DNA of 64,000 nucleotides from Metallyticus violacea (taxonomy: Eukaryota; Arthropoda; Insecta; Mantodea; Metallyticidae), in contig CM060833.1 of NCBI GenBank assembly GCA_030762175.1, forward strand, positions 6,637,001 through 6,701,000, written 5' to 3'. The notes under the pieces are model-generated. The model was not told the DNA's origin. It did not search any database and saw nothing but the letters and a program-made list of their open reading frames with translations. Positions within the stretch are counted from its first letter, which is position 1. Each line of letters starts with the position of its first letter. A program made the translations under genes and the position numbers. This document shows, in pieces, positions 1 through 11,561 of this stretch.

Positions 1-890
1 TGTCGTAAAAGTCAGTCAGGGCTTTTAATATGGTTGAAGTGATTTCATGTTAACCCTTTAATTATAACAGAGGTGTTAAAGAACTCATTACAGGAGGCTC
101 TGTAAATGATACAGTCGTTAAACCATAGTTGGCGTACTAGCGGTTCTGTAATGTGACGATATCTCTAACCGACTTGCTCTGTGATCCCCGTGCACAAAAT
201 AGGTCCTTATATTTGCAACGGAAAAAATATCACTTATAATAGTTACTAAAAATGAAGTTTACACATATATTTCGAAATAATTCAGAAATAACATTGTTGC
301 AAATATCCTAGTTTTAAAGATTAACACTTTAATGCACTTGTAATACATCGATTTGCACTTTTTTTAGACAATGGCCTTCATAAACAAATGACGTACACTT
401 CTTGTCAATTTCAGACGCCAAAGAAACAATAAATAAACAAAAAACACATCGCTTACTTGAATCTCTGTCTCCATATATCAGATATGTCCTCCACAATTGC
501 ACGTCCATCCCGAAGAATGGAGTTATATAATAAAAACGAAACAAATAAACAAAAACTGTCCTCAATCTTGCACAGTACTATTTTAGAATTCCGAAATATC
601 CAACTTAACATAGCGCTCGGGTATTTGGATCTGCATTTGAACATGTTTTATTAAGGTACTACAAGGCATGACGAGCCAGTGTGTGGCCGAACATTATCAT
701 CAGAGCCCGGGAGTTCAGGCATTTATTTTGGTTAAAATAGACAAACAAAAACGCACGCAAATATGCAGTAAATATATGAAAATAGGCAGTAATATAATTA
801 AAATAATTAAAATATGCATCTATTAAACATAAAAACAGAGAGTAATATTACTCATTTTCAATGAAAATCGTTATTTAAAATACTTAATAA
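1..890. other. Unassigned AT-rich sequence
   Basis: I see no gene, RNA gene or recognisable repeat here. Short open frames on both strands (for example 329-565 minus and 457-654 plus) have no recognisable motifs and overlap each other, as expected by chance. The sequence may be ancient decayed repeat. Confidence 0.5.
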
Positions 891-894
891 TTTC

Positions 895-1390
895 TTTATC
901 ATATAATTAAAGTACTTAAGCTTACTTTTCTTGTTTTTTCAAGGTACCAACTGTCATAGTCAGCCACTTGTCAGAGAGAACATTTTTCATCATGAAAAAA
1001 GAACGTTCTACTTCCACTAAAGTGATTGGAGCATATTTAAAACAAGTTATTTTGGAAGAACTCATACCAGTTACAACAGAACATTCACCTTTCAGGATAT
1101 GATGGAAATGTTGATCAAGACAAAGTAAATTAGTTTTGAATAGTCCTGGCGAATGAGCAAAAGATGCGCAGTGGTTTCTGGAGTTCGTTTTCTGTTTATG
1201 CGTTTACAGAGGAATCAGGTGAGTATCTCTCTTACTTCCGTATGAACACATTGTAGGGACGGTTTATTACACAGCTGTACCGCTCTCATCTTTCTCGCCT
1301 GCAATTGTTTGTTACATTTATGCAGCTGAGAAGTTACTCCAACCACAAATTTCCTATAATTATCTCGCGCAGATGAATACAAGGTCATTC
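895..1390 (-). pseudogene. hAT-like transposase C-terminal remnant, copy 1
   Basis: Read on the minus strand, this segment is clearly homologous to 52310-52760 on the plus strand. Both carry a stretch corresponding to EVERSF followed by a lysine-rich LTMTV.TLKK tail. That pattern resembles the C-terminal dimerisation region of hAT-type transposases and the proteins derived from them, where a serine-phenylalanine motif follows an acidic residue. This copy is broken by stop codons and frameshifts and no catalytic domain is visible. The homology to the second copy is directly seen; the hAT assignment is an inference from a short motif. Confidence 0.4.
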
Positions 1391-1399
1391 TCTAGGACT

Positions 1400-2640
1400 A
1401 TTAAAAAGTACAGTACTTCCCTTCGTCTCTTTTCCTGGTATTCACATACCCGAGGTAATCGTGCGTTACTTTAACTAATGAAAGTTATCCTATTTAAAGA
1501 GTTTGAGTGAATTGTTTAAGGAGAAAGTTTTTGATTGCTTGAAAAGATATAAATGTATAAGATTCCCAATATATATTATTGTGAGGTGAACGAACTGCCA
1601 TTTAATTTTTATGACCTTTTTTCACTTCGATATACTGAAATTCTTTTACATTTATAAAATACGTGAATGAAGAACAGAAAAAATTTCTAATGATCAAAAA
1701 CAGGCAAACAGAAGAAAAAGGGGAAAAAACCGACACCATCCACCCCAAATATACCTAAAAATGTTCACTTCTGTGTAACTTAAATATTTCCATCCAGGAC
1801 GAAAAGGTATTTTGCCTAACTTCTGGGCTCTGATTATCATTTTGAAGCTATCACCAACGAATGGAGCAAATATCACCACAAGTTCAACGGGAATTGGGTG
1901 CCCTTCCTCGATGATGCGGGCACAGCGAGCACAAGGCGATAACCCTTCCGTTCTAAACACAGCTTATAATATTTGTTGGTGTGCTTGTAAATTTGATGAA
2001 AGCAGGGTCTCAATAGTACCTTTCATTAATAGTAATAGTTTTAGATATATAATGCAAAATCACTTGTGTTAAATCTGCTTTCAATTTAGGCAAACTTCGT
2101 CTCATATCATCAAGTAATTAATGTTAAATATTCACCCCAGCACGTTCCTGTTAAAATTTCCTGAAATCTTGGCAACGCTGCGCCCTACATTGCCGACAGA
2201 GCCCCACCCGCTTGAGTTATGTGGACTGAGGGAGTGTAGGGAATCGATCCAAGTGCCTTCCGCTAGCAGAACCTCCTCTGTCGCTCAGTTCCGTGGTAGA
2301 CCACGAAATATAATTGCCCTCGATTGAATTATTACTTCGTCTAAGAAAGAGTGAATTTGAATGTAGAAATGCCACACATAAACGACGTTAAAACTTTTAA
2401 CTATATCAGAACAAAGTGCATTTTACCTTGGCACATTTCCCAAAGCATCGAACCCTGCTGTTAAAAAACTCTTTTCAGTAAGTTAAAAATACTGCATTCT
2501 CATAAAATGTACTATGATCCAGGCCTACGTAATAATGTTTAAAGCGCCACTTAACGTTGGTATGTGTGTATCAAATTTAAAAACATATGCTGCTTGTTTG
2601 TCATCAGCCAAAGAAATCATGACACATCTAGAGCGTTTTT
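1400..2640. other. Unassigned sequence
   Basis: No recognisable gene or repeat. Two overlapping open frames at 1694-1960 (minus) and 1812-2072 (plus) have no family motifs that I recognise, and the locally higher GC at 1880-1950 may explain their length. Confidence 0.45.
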
Positions 2641-2644
2641 AGAA

Positions 2645-2970
2645 GGTTTTCGTCGATCCAGATTACCCACAAATTACCCAGAATTGAGATTTAATTGCAT
2701 AAATAGGCTATGTGTAGATTGTGGCACGTTTAAAATGGAGTATCGAGCTGTTATTAAATTCTTCACAGAAGCACTTACTCCAAATGAAATTAAATAGCGA
2801 TTGGACGGTGTATATGGGAAACACCCCCCCTCATATTCTACTGTAAAAGAATGGATCAAACTTTTTCGAATGGGTCGAGAAAGCATTGAAGACGAAGAGT
2901 GTGCAGGTCTGCCCTTGCACTACCGAAAACTTCGCTGTGGAGCTCGGTTTTCGTCGATCCAGATTACCCA
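2645..2970 (+). repeat. Mariner A fragment held between 25-bp direct repeats
   Basis: A piece of the mariner A 5' region (about 2697-2920: leader, start codon and the first 65 or so codons) lies between two identical 25-bp copies of a sequence starting GGTTTTCGTCGATCC at 2645-2669 and 2946-2970. The fragment shares private changes with the nearby copy at 3605-4851: an in-frame TAG in place of the CAG codon, and a GGGAAACACCCCCC tract where other copies have GGGGAAGCATCCCCC. It is therefore most likely a local duplicate of that copy rather than an independent insertion. Confidence 0.7.
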
Positions 2971-3034
2971 GAAATTGTTTCTTGAAGACAAAGGAATGCA
3001 GCACCACTGTGATGGCTTTTGATTTGAAACAGTA

Positions 3035-3270
3035 ATAATTTTTACAGGCAGTATTTCTCACGCTAAAATTTAATTTTACAATATTTCTTTAACTTAATGC
3101 TCATGTACATTTGGTAGTAGTTGCACTGTTATCAGTTCCGGTTTTTGCACCTATGAGAGGTGTGCAAGATGAGACATGTTCAGTTACGCTTACAGCAAAA
3201 TGAGGTGCCCCGCCACAAATAATACGCTACGATCAAGTTCTGCTTTCACCTCAAAAATCTCCAGCTATAG
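3035..3270 (+). mobile_element. Mariner B 5'-end fragment
   Basis: This stretch aligns with 46220-46440 and 52040-52200, which share the run GTGTGCAA or GTGTCCAA followed by TTGAGACATGTTCA and a conserved upstream leader. At 46.2 kb the sequence continues into the mariner B coding remnant, so this is taken as the leader and first codons of that family. The rest of the element is missing. The assignment rests on similarity between copies inside the window. Confidence 0.5.
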
Positions 3271-3602
3271 CCTATTTAATGTTATAGCAGACTTGTGTAA
3301 GATTTGTCCTTATCTATTATACAGTTCAAAAATGATTTAAAATGCTTAGACAATTTATTTCAAAGGTTTTTCACAACCCATATTTCTTACTGTTTGCGTG
3401 TTTGCTGCATTCAAACCTGGTAGCCTGATTGTTATATCCCATTTTCCATTGTTTTGAAATGATGAGTCAAGCATTAAATTTGGTTGTATGTACATAATGA
3501 AATTATGTAGTTTGCAGATTACTCTTTGTTATTGGAGGGAATTTAAAATGTTTAAATGGCAATATAAATATAAACATCATACTGTTACACAACACAAACA
3601 TT
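3271..3602. other. Unassigned AT-rich gap
   Basis: Nothing recognisable between the mariner B fragment and the left TA target of mariner A copy 1. Confidence 0.5.
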
Positions 3603-3604
3603 TA

Positions 3605-4851
3605 CCAGGGTAGGTCCATAAGTTTCCGGCCTCGTCGATAAGGATTATCGCCTTCACAAAAGTCTTATCTGGTGTCATACCTTATCTGTTAAGTAAATAA
3701 TTACAGCTGTAACTGTGTTCAGTTGTTCAGATATAGTTGCATAAAGAAGGCTATGTGTAGAAGATTGAGACATGTTCAAAATGGAGTTTCGAGCTGTTAT
3801 TAAATTCTTCACGAAAGAAGCACTTACTCCAAATGAAATTAAATAGCGGTTGGGCGGTGTATATGGGAAACACCCCCCCCCTCATATTCTACTGTAAAAG
3901 AATGGGTCAAACTTTTTCGAATGGGTCGAGAAAGCATTGAAGACGAAGAGTGTGCAGATCTGCCCTTGCAGGTGCTTACTACTGAAAACTTCGCTGTGGA
4001 AGACCGACTGGCGGATCAAAGTTACAGAAATAGAAGAAAGGTTGGGCCTTTCTGGAACAACAGTCCTTCGAATTATTCATGAACATTTAAACATGAATAA
4101 GGTTAGTGCAAGATGGGTGTCTAGACTTCTTTCCTCAGTCCAAAAGCGCAACGATTCATCTGTTATTAGGCATTTTTGGAGCTCTGCCATGGTAACGAGA
4201 GAAAAGTTCTGCAAACCATTTTTACAGGAGATGAAACTATGGTCCTCTACTATGATCCCTTGTCCAAAAGAGAAACAATGGAGTGGCAGGCGTAAACCTG
4301 GTGAAGCACCGCCTCTAAGTCAACCAAGAAGATCATATACACAATCTTTTGGGACTGTGAAGGAATATTCTTCGTTGACTTCAAGGAGAGAAACACTATA
4401 GTAAATGGGGAGTAAATGTGCTGGCCTACTGCACAGACTACGAGCTTCCATCAAAGAGAAAAGGCGAGGAAAGCTGAGTGGTGGTGTGCGCCTTCTTCAC
4501 GACAACGCGCCTGTGCACACAGCTCTTGTTGCAAAGGAAGCTGTGAAGAAATGTGGCTTCAAGGAGATTGACCATCCACCCTACAGTCCAGATCAAGCTC
4601 CCGTGTTTATTTCTTCTTCTCAAAACTCAAGAAGGAAATTTATGTGTGACGAAGAAGTGATGGATGCTGTTTATGTCCATTTTGCAGACAACACTTCTGA
4701 CTATTTTGAGGGAGGGATTTGAAATGTTAATTCAAAGATGTGAGAAGTGTATTGTAATAAAGGGTAGCTGTATTAAAAAGTGAAATACAGTTTTTGTCTT
4801 TATCATATCTAGAAAATGGTTAGGCCGGAAACTGATGGAATTTACCTTCCG
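3605..4851 (+). mobile_element. Mariner family A, copy 1 (near full length)
   Basis: The element of about 1.25 kb begins after a TA at 3603-3604 and ends near 4851. The left terminus carries GGTCCATAAGTTTCCGGCC and the right terminus carries the inverted, diverged form. The 5' leader (GATAAGGATTATCGCCTTCACAAAA) and the 3' tail (GAAATGTTAATTCAAAG) are shared with the copies at 19.6, 26.6 and 54.1 kb. Tc1/mariner elements move by cut and paste into TA dinucleotides. This copy is dead because its transposase is broken. Confidence 0.9.
3772..4722 (+). pseudogene. Mariner A transposase (broken)
   Basis: The frame starts at the ATG in ACATGTTCAAAATGGAG, the same start as in the other copies. Visible parts in order are the N-terminal helix-turn-helix region, a second helix-turn-helix ending in RIIHEHLNMNKV, the first catalytic region (GDE followed by a tyrosine and aspartate), the second catalytic motif HDNAPVHTA near 4499-4525, and a third motif YSPDQAP. 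An early TAG replaces a glutamine codon near 3843, a C-tract frameshift follows near 3875, and another frameshift lies just after the third motif, which scrambles the C-terminus. The intact protein would be about 330-345 residues, as is usual for mariners. Confidence 0.88.
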
Positions 4852-4859
4852 TTGATTTC

Positions 4860-5590
4860 CCATTTACATTTATTATAATTTTTGTACTCATGTATGAGTT
4901 TTTTGTAGATTTTATTATATGTTTACGATATTCTGTCTGATACAATATTTTCCATAATAATAAATTTTCTAGTCTATCTTAATAAACTTATCTCTCTAAA
5001 GTTTTAGAATTCTTTGCTTTGTTCCTTTTTAAATATTAATTTTATCTATCTCCCATTTTTATTATTTATTCATTCTCAACACATTAAATAAATGTAATAG
5101 GCGTAGTTGTAATATGAACGTTCCGTACTTTATTAATTCCATTGTGGTGTTTGCTGTTCCTGGGGCTTTCCAAGCTATATTTTGTTTTCCGTGAATATGT
5201 TCTATTGTTTTCAAAAACTTATCCATAAATCTTGTAGCTGTCTTTTGTTTTTGCTTTTGCTGTATTCATTTTTAATTTATAATGTGTTCTAGTTTCTTCT
5301 TTAGGTGTTTATATATATTTAAGACGCTTATTTATTGTCTTCCTCTCTCTTCTATGTGAAATTCTTTGCACTTCAACACCGCACTATGTTTTGACACGTT
5401 TTCATCCCTTATCTTCTCACTATAATTTAAACACTCGATCAAATGTCAATTCCATTCTCTCTTTATCCTTACACCCTGTTACTATTCTTCAGGTGTACTG
5501 GAAACCCCTGTATGGGACACTTGTAAGATCTACAAGTTTAGAGATGGGAACAAAATGCGAACCAAGATTCAGTAAGGACATGTTTTCTGG
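4860..5590. other. AT-rich gap
   Basis: Low-complexity, T-rich sequence with no recognisable gene or repeat. The open frame at 5391-5630 does not resemble a known family. Confidence 0.5.
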
Positions 5591-5598
5591 AAGGACTT

Positions 5599-6405
5599 TT
5601 GGGACAAGGGAGGGGCATAGCGAACTATGAAATTAGGATAGAATTCCGGGCCTACAGCGAGACCAGAGAGTGTAAAATCGCAGTAGTGAAGTGCTGGCTG
5701 CGAATTATTCATAGAAACCAAACTTTAATATGGGCATTGTCTTATCGTGAACAACTGGGGGGAGAAATGGGCATTCAGTTTAAGAAAGGAACTAGAAACA
5801 TTAGAATTGGGTTCCATTTGGATGACGGGTCAGGGAAATGGAAAGAGCGCATGGAGGAGGGTTACAAACCGTTGAGGGATATGGATAGGCAGCAGATAGT
5901 TGTGCAATGCAGGAAGATTATCTTGCTGAAAATACAATAAAAGCTGAATGGAGAATGAAGCTGTACACCAAAACTGGGTCAAACAGGGGCTCGAGTGATT
6001 CAGGGTAGGGTCAAAGCGAATATTTAAAATCACTGACGAATATTAGCGTAGAATTTTAACCCACCTGTGAGGAGAGGAAAACATGGACATATACTCTGAC
6101 AGAATGTAAAGATACTGAGCAATGGGGAAAAGTATCTTTACAGGGTCGAACGGAGAGAGATGATCATGTTTGGCTTTGTCGGCAGGTAAGGAGATTAGGT
6201 AAACTTCTGATGAAAGTGAGGCAGCTCAGGTCTGAAAAGGCTGATAACCCATGGGGGGGGGTAAGTAATTGCTTAATCCATTTATGTGTCCTTAACAATG
6301 AGATTTCTTTATATTTTATGTGTATTTTTAATGTTTTTAAATTTTGTTTTTCAAGTATATGATAAAATCACTTACGGTCGTTGAACCCGTGCGCCTGTTA
6401 AAGCT
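5599..6405 (+). mobile_element. Candidate 3' end of a non-LTR retrotransposon, copy 1
   Basis: The 113-codon frame at 5599-5940 and the broken frame after it resemble the region downstream of the reverse transcriptase in some arthropod LINEs: a CWLRI..R motif, an aromatic run, and, after a frameshift, NIGLGFIW. A later piece reads LGKLLMKVRQLRSEKA at about 6193-6240. From about 6183 the sequence is repeated at 34490-34722, which supports a dispersed element. No reverse transcriptase domain is present, so this would be a 5'-truncated copy. The class is uncertain, but the repeat itself is directly seen. Confidence 0.42.
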
Positions 6406-6694
6406 TTTTTTTTTTTTGATTGATTGATTTACGGACGCTCTTTAACAGTTCAGGTCATTCAACTCAGGGCGTGAAACGGCCGACAAATTTTGCTCAGAGG
6501 CCTCTCTTTCAGGCTTGAGGTTCTTTATCGTGCCGTAAATGTACGACATGGGACCCACGGCTTTACTTCCCTTCCGAAGGAAGCCATACTTAGGAATTTT
6601 ACCCCCCGAAAAATGCATCGGTCCTGGCCGGGCTCGAACCCGCGATCTTGGGTGTAGGAGGCAAGTACGGTAACCACTACACCACCAGGACCGA
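6406..6694 (-). mobile_element. SINE1, tRNA-derived SINE, complete copy
   Basis: In minus orientation the element starts with a tRNA-like head: A-box-like TGGTGTAGTGG and B-box GGGTTCGAGCCC. It continues with a conserved body containing TTCCTTCGGAAGGGAAGT and ends in a GATTGATT-type tail with an A-run (seen as T-run and GATTGATTGATT at 6406-6430). A 12-bp target-site duplication CCTGTTAAAGCT lies at 6394-6405 and 6695-6706. The insertion splits the LINE 3' region. SINEs of this kind are transcribed by RNA polymerase III and mobilised by a LINE. Confidence 0.92.
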
Positions 6695-6706
6695 CCTGTT
6701 AAAGCT

Positions 6707-6770
6707 GTTTGGTATTATAATGTATTGGTATACACTGTAATAAATACATCCTTTGTACTACTACTACTAC
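6707..6770 (+). mobile_element. LINE 3' tail beyond the SINE1 insertion
   Basis: The sequence after the target duplication continues the LINE 3' region and ends in TAATAAATACATCC followed by a TAC repeat. An AATAAA-like signal is present in TAATAAATAC. The second copy at 35470-35570 keeps the parallel order: ACGGTCAGTTAG, CGCCTGTCGAAA, then TACTACTAC. Confidence 0.4.
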
Positions 6771-6883
6771 GTCTTCTTCTTCTTCTTCTTCTTCTTTTGT
6801 TTATTCTTCACAGTTGCCAGTACACAGTTGCATATAACAAGTACTACATACCAAGTAAATATGTAAATAAATAAATAAACAAA

Positions 6884-6920
<37 letters not shown>
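6757..6920. repeat. Compound microsatellites (TAC)n, (TTC)n, (ATT)n
   Basis: A run of TAC at 6757-6770 passes directly into TTC repeats at 6771-6796. A separate ATT run occupies 6884-6920. The minus-strand open frame across it encodes only poly-asparagine and poly-lysine and is an artefact of the repeats. Confidence 0.95.
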
Positions 6921-6921
<1 letters not shown>

Positions 6922-8145
6922 GCTCAAAATTTACACATGGTGTAAGGAGATTATTGGCCACCCTATACCTCTGAAGAACATTGAGTATTTATGGTTAAAA
7001 AAGCGTGAAATGTTTTTGTATCCACTTTATTTTGCAGGTTTTGTCCTCTGTGACATTTTCATTTTCCCGATTGCGAAGGGAAAACTGCGAGTTGGAAACA
7101 AATGCATAGTATTTGTGGAGAGGGCTTTGAAAAACTGGATATTTTTCAGAACAGATATAAGCATACGATGAGTTGCGATTTTATTTAAATTTTATTTTTA
7201 ATGCTATTAGCATTCTATTAAAATTCGTTTTAGTTGCGTAATTAAAAGTATTTACTCCGTGGAATACGGTTTATTGAAAACAAAAGTTACGTCAACGATC
7301 GTGTAGCATGCAAGAACAGTATTAGAATGTATATATTTCGAAACGAGGAGAGTTATAGACCATTAATGGCAGATGTACATTACCCAGGGCAGAAACTGCG
7401 ATAACTTTTCCAAGTTGGCCACGGAAAGCCGCTCGTGGGATGCGCGAATTCCTGGCGCCGGGAAAGGGGAACGTAAAATCCATGTCCCACTAATGGAAGA
7501 AAGCCAAAAGCCCATTCCCCGCTACCTCTGGGGCTGTACCGCAGAAAGGTGCCAACCTGATTATTTTGGACAATGGCCCGGTAAAACTTTTTTTGCGAAC
7601 ATATTGTATTTGACTTTCTAAAAATACATTGGGAAACTGTCATATTATTTTAGAGCATTGTCAAATTTCAAGAGCCGCTGGCCATAGATATGAACATAAT
7701 AAAATATAAAGTAAAAAATCATCAGAACATTTTAGTGTCTATATTGCGAGTCAAAATAAATTAGAAAAAAAAATATCTGAAAATAACAGCACATAATGAA
7801 TAAATGTAATAATTTAGAACGATTTTTCATTCAGTGGCATAGATGGGCCTAACCCTAATATACACTTTCCCTATTACAGCATGTACAACGGCTGTTCAAT
7901 GAAGAATAAAATGGTTTTCAACAGTGACATCTAATAGTCTTTTGAAATATTTTATTCAATTTTTTTACAACTACAGTAATAAGATCTATATAATTCGAGA
8001 TAAACTTTTTTGGATCAACGGTCACACGTAAACAAAGTTGAGAACGTTTAAGAATGAATTTTTAAATGAATAAATGATAATAAGTGTTATTTGCTATTAA
8101 AATAAAATAATTGCATAATTTTAAATTGCCACAATACAACTAAAA
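6921..8145. other. Unassigned sequence with a small GC-rich island
   Basis: The interval is AT-rich except for about 7376-7580, which contains CCTGGCGCCGGGAAAGGGG and is open on both strands (7373-7621 plus, 7380-7643 minus). I recognise no protein family, tRNA or SINE there. It could be an old exon or an unrelated repeat. Confidence 0.4.
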
Positions 8146-8689
8146 AAAATTTACAAAGCAGGAACTGCATAAACTAAGCGAGTTTCTCAGCAAGTAGAAT
8201 AACTTCAAAAAAGACCTAAAACATTGAAATAATGGCCTTATTAATGAATGAATTAAGTTATGACATTACTGTATGGTATTAACACGTTAGCCAAAGCTAA
8301 CTAATAAAAAAACTGAGGTATATTACATTAATTAACTAGATTGTTTTTTTTCCTTCAAAATCACTTGAAAATAAATATCTATAGTGAAATTACTGTAATT
8401 TTCAAAAATAAGAGGAACAAAATTAGAATTATTAGAGTCAATAAGTATTACAAAAGAAACCAAAATTTTGAATCATTCTTTTTGTTATTCTTATTATTAA
8501 GATTAAATTACAAAAAATGTTATACTGTTAATTAAATGAAATATATTACCACTGATAGATAAATCTATATACTGTGAGAATATTTATAAACATTTTAGAG
8601 AAAATATTCACAATCAACAATATACAAACGAAAGTTTCATCGATTTTCATTGAATTTGAAATTTAATTTAAATGTTATTGTAGTAAAAA

Positions 8690-9700
8690 CATGTAACGTA
8701 AGCGTTTTCTGAAGGTTATTACAGAGCGCTCTTACATACAAATATAATTCTCAAACATACATTAGATTAATATTTCACATTTGCTTTCTTCACGACGATG
8801 TTACATTGCGTATTTAAGATGATGTTCATATGTTTCAATAAAACAAAAACACGTTACTATTTAAAAACAATTGCTATGTGCTAAGCAAATAAAACAATTG
8901 AAAGTCACATCGATTTTCAGTGGCTTTGAAATTTAATTTAAATATTATTAACATGTAACGTAAACGTTTTCTGAAGGTTATTACAGAGCGCTCTTACATA
9001 CAAATATAATTCTCAAACACATATTAGATTAATATTTCACATTTGCTTTCTTCACGACGATGTTACATTGCGTATTTAAGTTGATGTTCATATGCTTCAA
9101 TAAAACAAAAACATGTTACTATTTAAAAACAATTGCAATGTACTAAGTAAATAAAAACAATCGAAAGTTTCATCGATTTTCAGTCGCTTTGAAATTTAAT
9201 TTAAATATTATTAACATGTAACGTAAACGTTTTCTGAAGGTTATTACAGAGCGCTCTTACATACAAATATAATTCTCAAACACATATTAGATTAATATTT
9301 CACATTTGCTTTCTTCACGACGATGTTACATTGCGTATTTAAGTTGATGTTCATATGCTTCAATAAAACAAAAACATGTTACTATTTAAAAACAATTGCA
9401 ATGTACTAAGTAAATAAAAACAATCGAAAGTTTCATCGATTTTCAGTCGCTTTGAAATTTAATTTAAATGTTATTAACATGTAACGTAAACGTTTTCTGA
9501 AGGTTATTACAGAGCGCTCTTATATATAAAAACAATTATAATGTACTAAGTAAATAAAAACAATCGAAAGTTACATCGATTTTCAGTGGCTTTGAAATTT
9601 AATTTAAATTTTATTAACATGTAACGTAAACGTTTTCTGAAGGTTATTACAGAGCGCTCTTACATACAAATATAATTCTCAAACATACATTATAATAATC
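8690..9700 (+). repeat. Tandem array of about 262-bp units
   Basis: The motif TTTTCTGAAGGTTATTACAG recurs at about 8704, 8966, 9229, 9491 and 9631, giving steps of 262, 263, 262 and 140 bases. Each unit carries the palindrome AGAGCGCTCT, the run GAAATTTAATTTAAAT, and TTCAATAAAACAAAAACATG. The unit equals a segment present once per arm in the other copies of the family, so the array is a local expansion. The last unit is shortened by an internal deletion near 9525. Confidence 0.92.
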
Positions 9701-9897
9701 TGATTTTACTGGTTTTCGGAACTTATTTTTATTATTTTATTTAAATGATATATGCCGAGTTTCGTTGAGTAAAAACAAAAATTACGGCCACTAGTACTAT
9801 TTTTAAATTTTTCCCAACCTGAATGGTCCAGTTTTTCTGGTTTTTTAACTCAATGAATCGCTTGTTAATTGGTTGTTATCTGCTTAGTTTCGTTGAG

Positions 9898-10148
9898 TAT
9901 TTTTTGAATGGTGTTTAGCACCCATTTTTACTACTGAGGCACCACATCAGTGGACACTGATGATACATGAAATGAAATGATAAATTGGGAAAGGATATTT
10001 TGAAGGAAGGAAACATTCCAGGCCTAAGTTTAGGGTAACTCCCGGCATTTTCCATTTATGAGGATTGAGGAAAACCAGGAGAAATCCTTAATCAGGGAGG
10101 ACGGTCCTGGTGGGATTCGAACCCCAGACCTCGCGCTCACGAGTCTCA
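9898..10148 (-). mobile_element. SINE2, tRNA-derived SINE, in the foldback-like copy
   Basis: Minus orientation. The 3' part (TTTACTACTGAGGCACCAC) is at the left and the tRNA-like B-box region (GATTCGAACCCCAGACC in plus reading) at the right. The head is truncated before the A-box. The 13-bp duplication TAGTTTCGTTGAG at 9885-9897 and 10149-10161 brackets it exactly, showing insertion into an inner module of foldback-like copy A. Confidence 0.92.
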
Positions 10149-10260
10149 TAGTTTCGTTGAGAAAAAGAAAAACTGCGGCCAATAGAGCGTTCAGATACAA
10201 GCACACACATATGTAAATGTTTTTATTGTCTATTTCGATGCCAGGTTGGTAGGATCGAAG

Positions 10261-10860
10261 AAGAGTTGAAGAAATTTTCCAAAAATAGTTTTTTTTTTTC
10301 CTGTACAATCGCAATGGCTACTTAACAGAGAAACACATGTATTAAAATGATATCGTCTGAATGTCTGTACAAAATGTCAGAAAAAGGACAGGCTAAGCAA
10401 CTGTTCAAATCCAGGGCTAGCCTACACAGTAATGAAAATTATTATTGTGATGAAATCATGTTATTGGTGTTCGTCAATTACGTCACATACAGCGCCTGGT
10501 TCATATAAAGAAATATTTCAGTTTGTCAATAAAAATAAGGTGGTATCCAAGTATTAACTTATTAAAATCGTGATATTAAAACATATGAAGTACACAATGC
10601 GTTCTGTAGAGAGAGACTTCATCCTACTGAAGGGTGAAGCATCCCGTAGGACAGCCATGTCACAGAGCCCGCGGCATGTTTCGGGATTGAAGATAACATA
10701 CTTCAGAGGTCAAGGAAAGAGGCGTGGAATGTTGAGTCGTAGAGTTTGTCTGCTGCACGAAACTTCTGTGAACACATGCTCATCCACCGTACAGCCCAGA
10801 TCTTGTCCTTAGAGACTACATGGTGTTTATGTTACTTATGGGCCGCACTTCTTCAAATAC

Positions 10861-10904
<44 letters not shown>

Positions 10905-11560
10905 CTACGGTTGAAGCAAACCGACAAGAACATCCCAAATTGTCTGCGGTATGATTCTATTTGATTCTATTTGTAAGCGACGAGCGGTGGACTGTGGTGG
11001 TAACTGAACTTTTGTCGAGACTGTCTCTGTTTTAAATCTGCTAATAGGATATTCTCTCCTGTGGTAGGAAAGGGAGAGTTACATATGTTGACAAAGAAAG
11101 CCGTCCCTTGTACCCGCCATGTTGCAGACAGCTCTCAGTAAAAAGATGAAAAATTGTCATCTTTTGAGATCCGCGACGGAATGATGCATGGTGCCACGCA
11201 TCTTGGGCACGTTTCTGTGGGGATTCACATGACCACCTTTCTGCAGATATGTTACATTTGACGTAAAGGTTACTCTGTCAGTGGAGGGAAGAGAACATGC
11301 TAGGGAAGGTCAATAAGTAATGCTCAGTTTTTTGCTGTCAGGGTTGTTTTGTTTTGGTTTCAAATCTACTTGGCTGATACTCAATTTCCTATTTATACTC
11401 TGTTAATATTTTGATAAAATCTACGATTTTGTACCAGATCCTGCATAAGAATGCTCAATCCGGTTTTTTTTAAAGGTTAATCAGGAGTAAGGAAGCAGAA
11501 GAAGAATCCGCACTCCCGTCACTGTGGGTGAAGTTTGCAAGCAGCAGAGAACACTCGTGT
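10261..11560. other. Unassigned sequence
   Basis: Apart from the GT microsatellite at 10864-10899 I see nothing identifiable. The frames at 10570-10812 and 10746-10964 lack recognisable motifs. Confidence 0.45.
10864..10899. repeat. (GT)n microsatellite
   Basis: An uninterrupted TG/GT run of about 36 bases followed by GCGCGCC. Confidence 0.97.
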
Positions 11561-11561
11561 T

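Larger units (their letters stand above)
8146..10260 (+). mobile_element. Foldback-like family, copy A (left arm, tandem array, inner modules)
   Basis: The left tip AGGAACTGCATAAACTAAGC near 8163 matches the tips of the copies at 17.3 and 36.1 kb. The arm runs to about 9700 and contains an expanded tandem array. It is followed by reverse-oriented inner modules recognisable by CGAGTTTCGTTGAG (9756-10180), which are split by a SINE2. The right arm is missing. No transposase frame is present, so the copy is non-autonomous. Confidence 0.75.

Noticed and set aside
6767..6961. Minus-strand frame with poly-Asn and poly-Lys
   Set aside because: A product of ATT and TTC microsatellites.
7376..7643. 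Possible exon in the GC-rich island
   Set aside because: Open on both strands but without splice signals or a known motif that would favour one reading.
8690..9700. CRISPR-like array
   Set aside because: The units are about 262 bp and tandem without unique spacers, and the context is eukaryotic.
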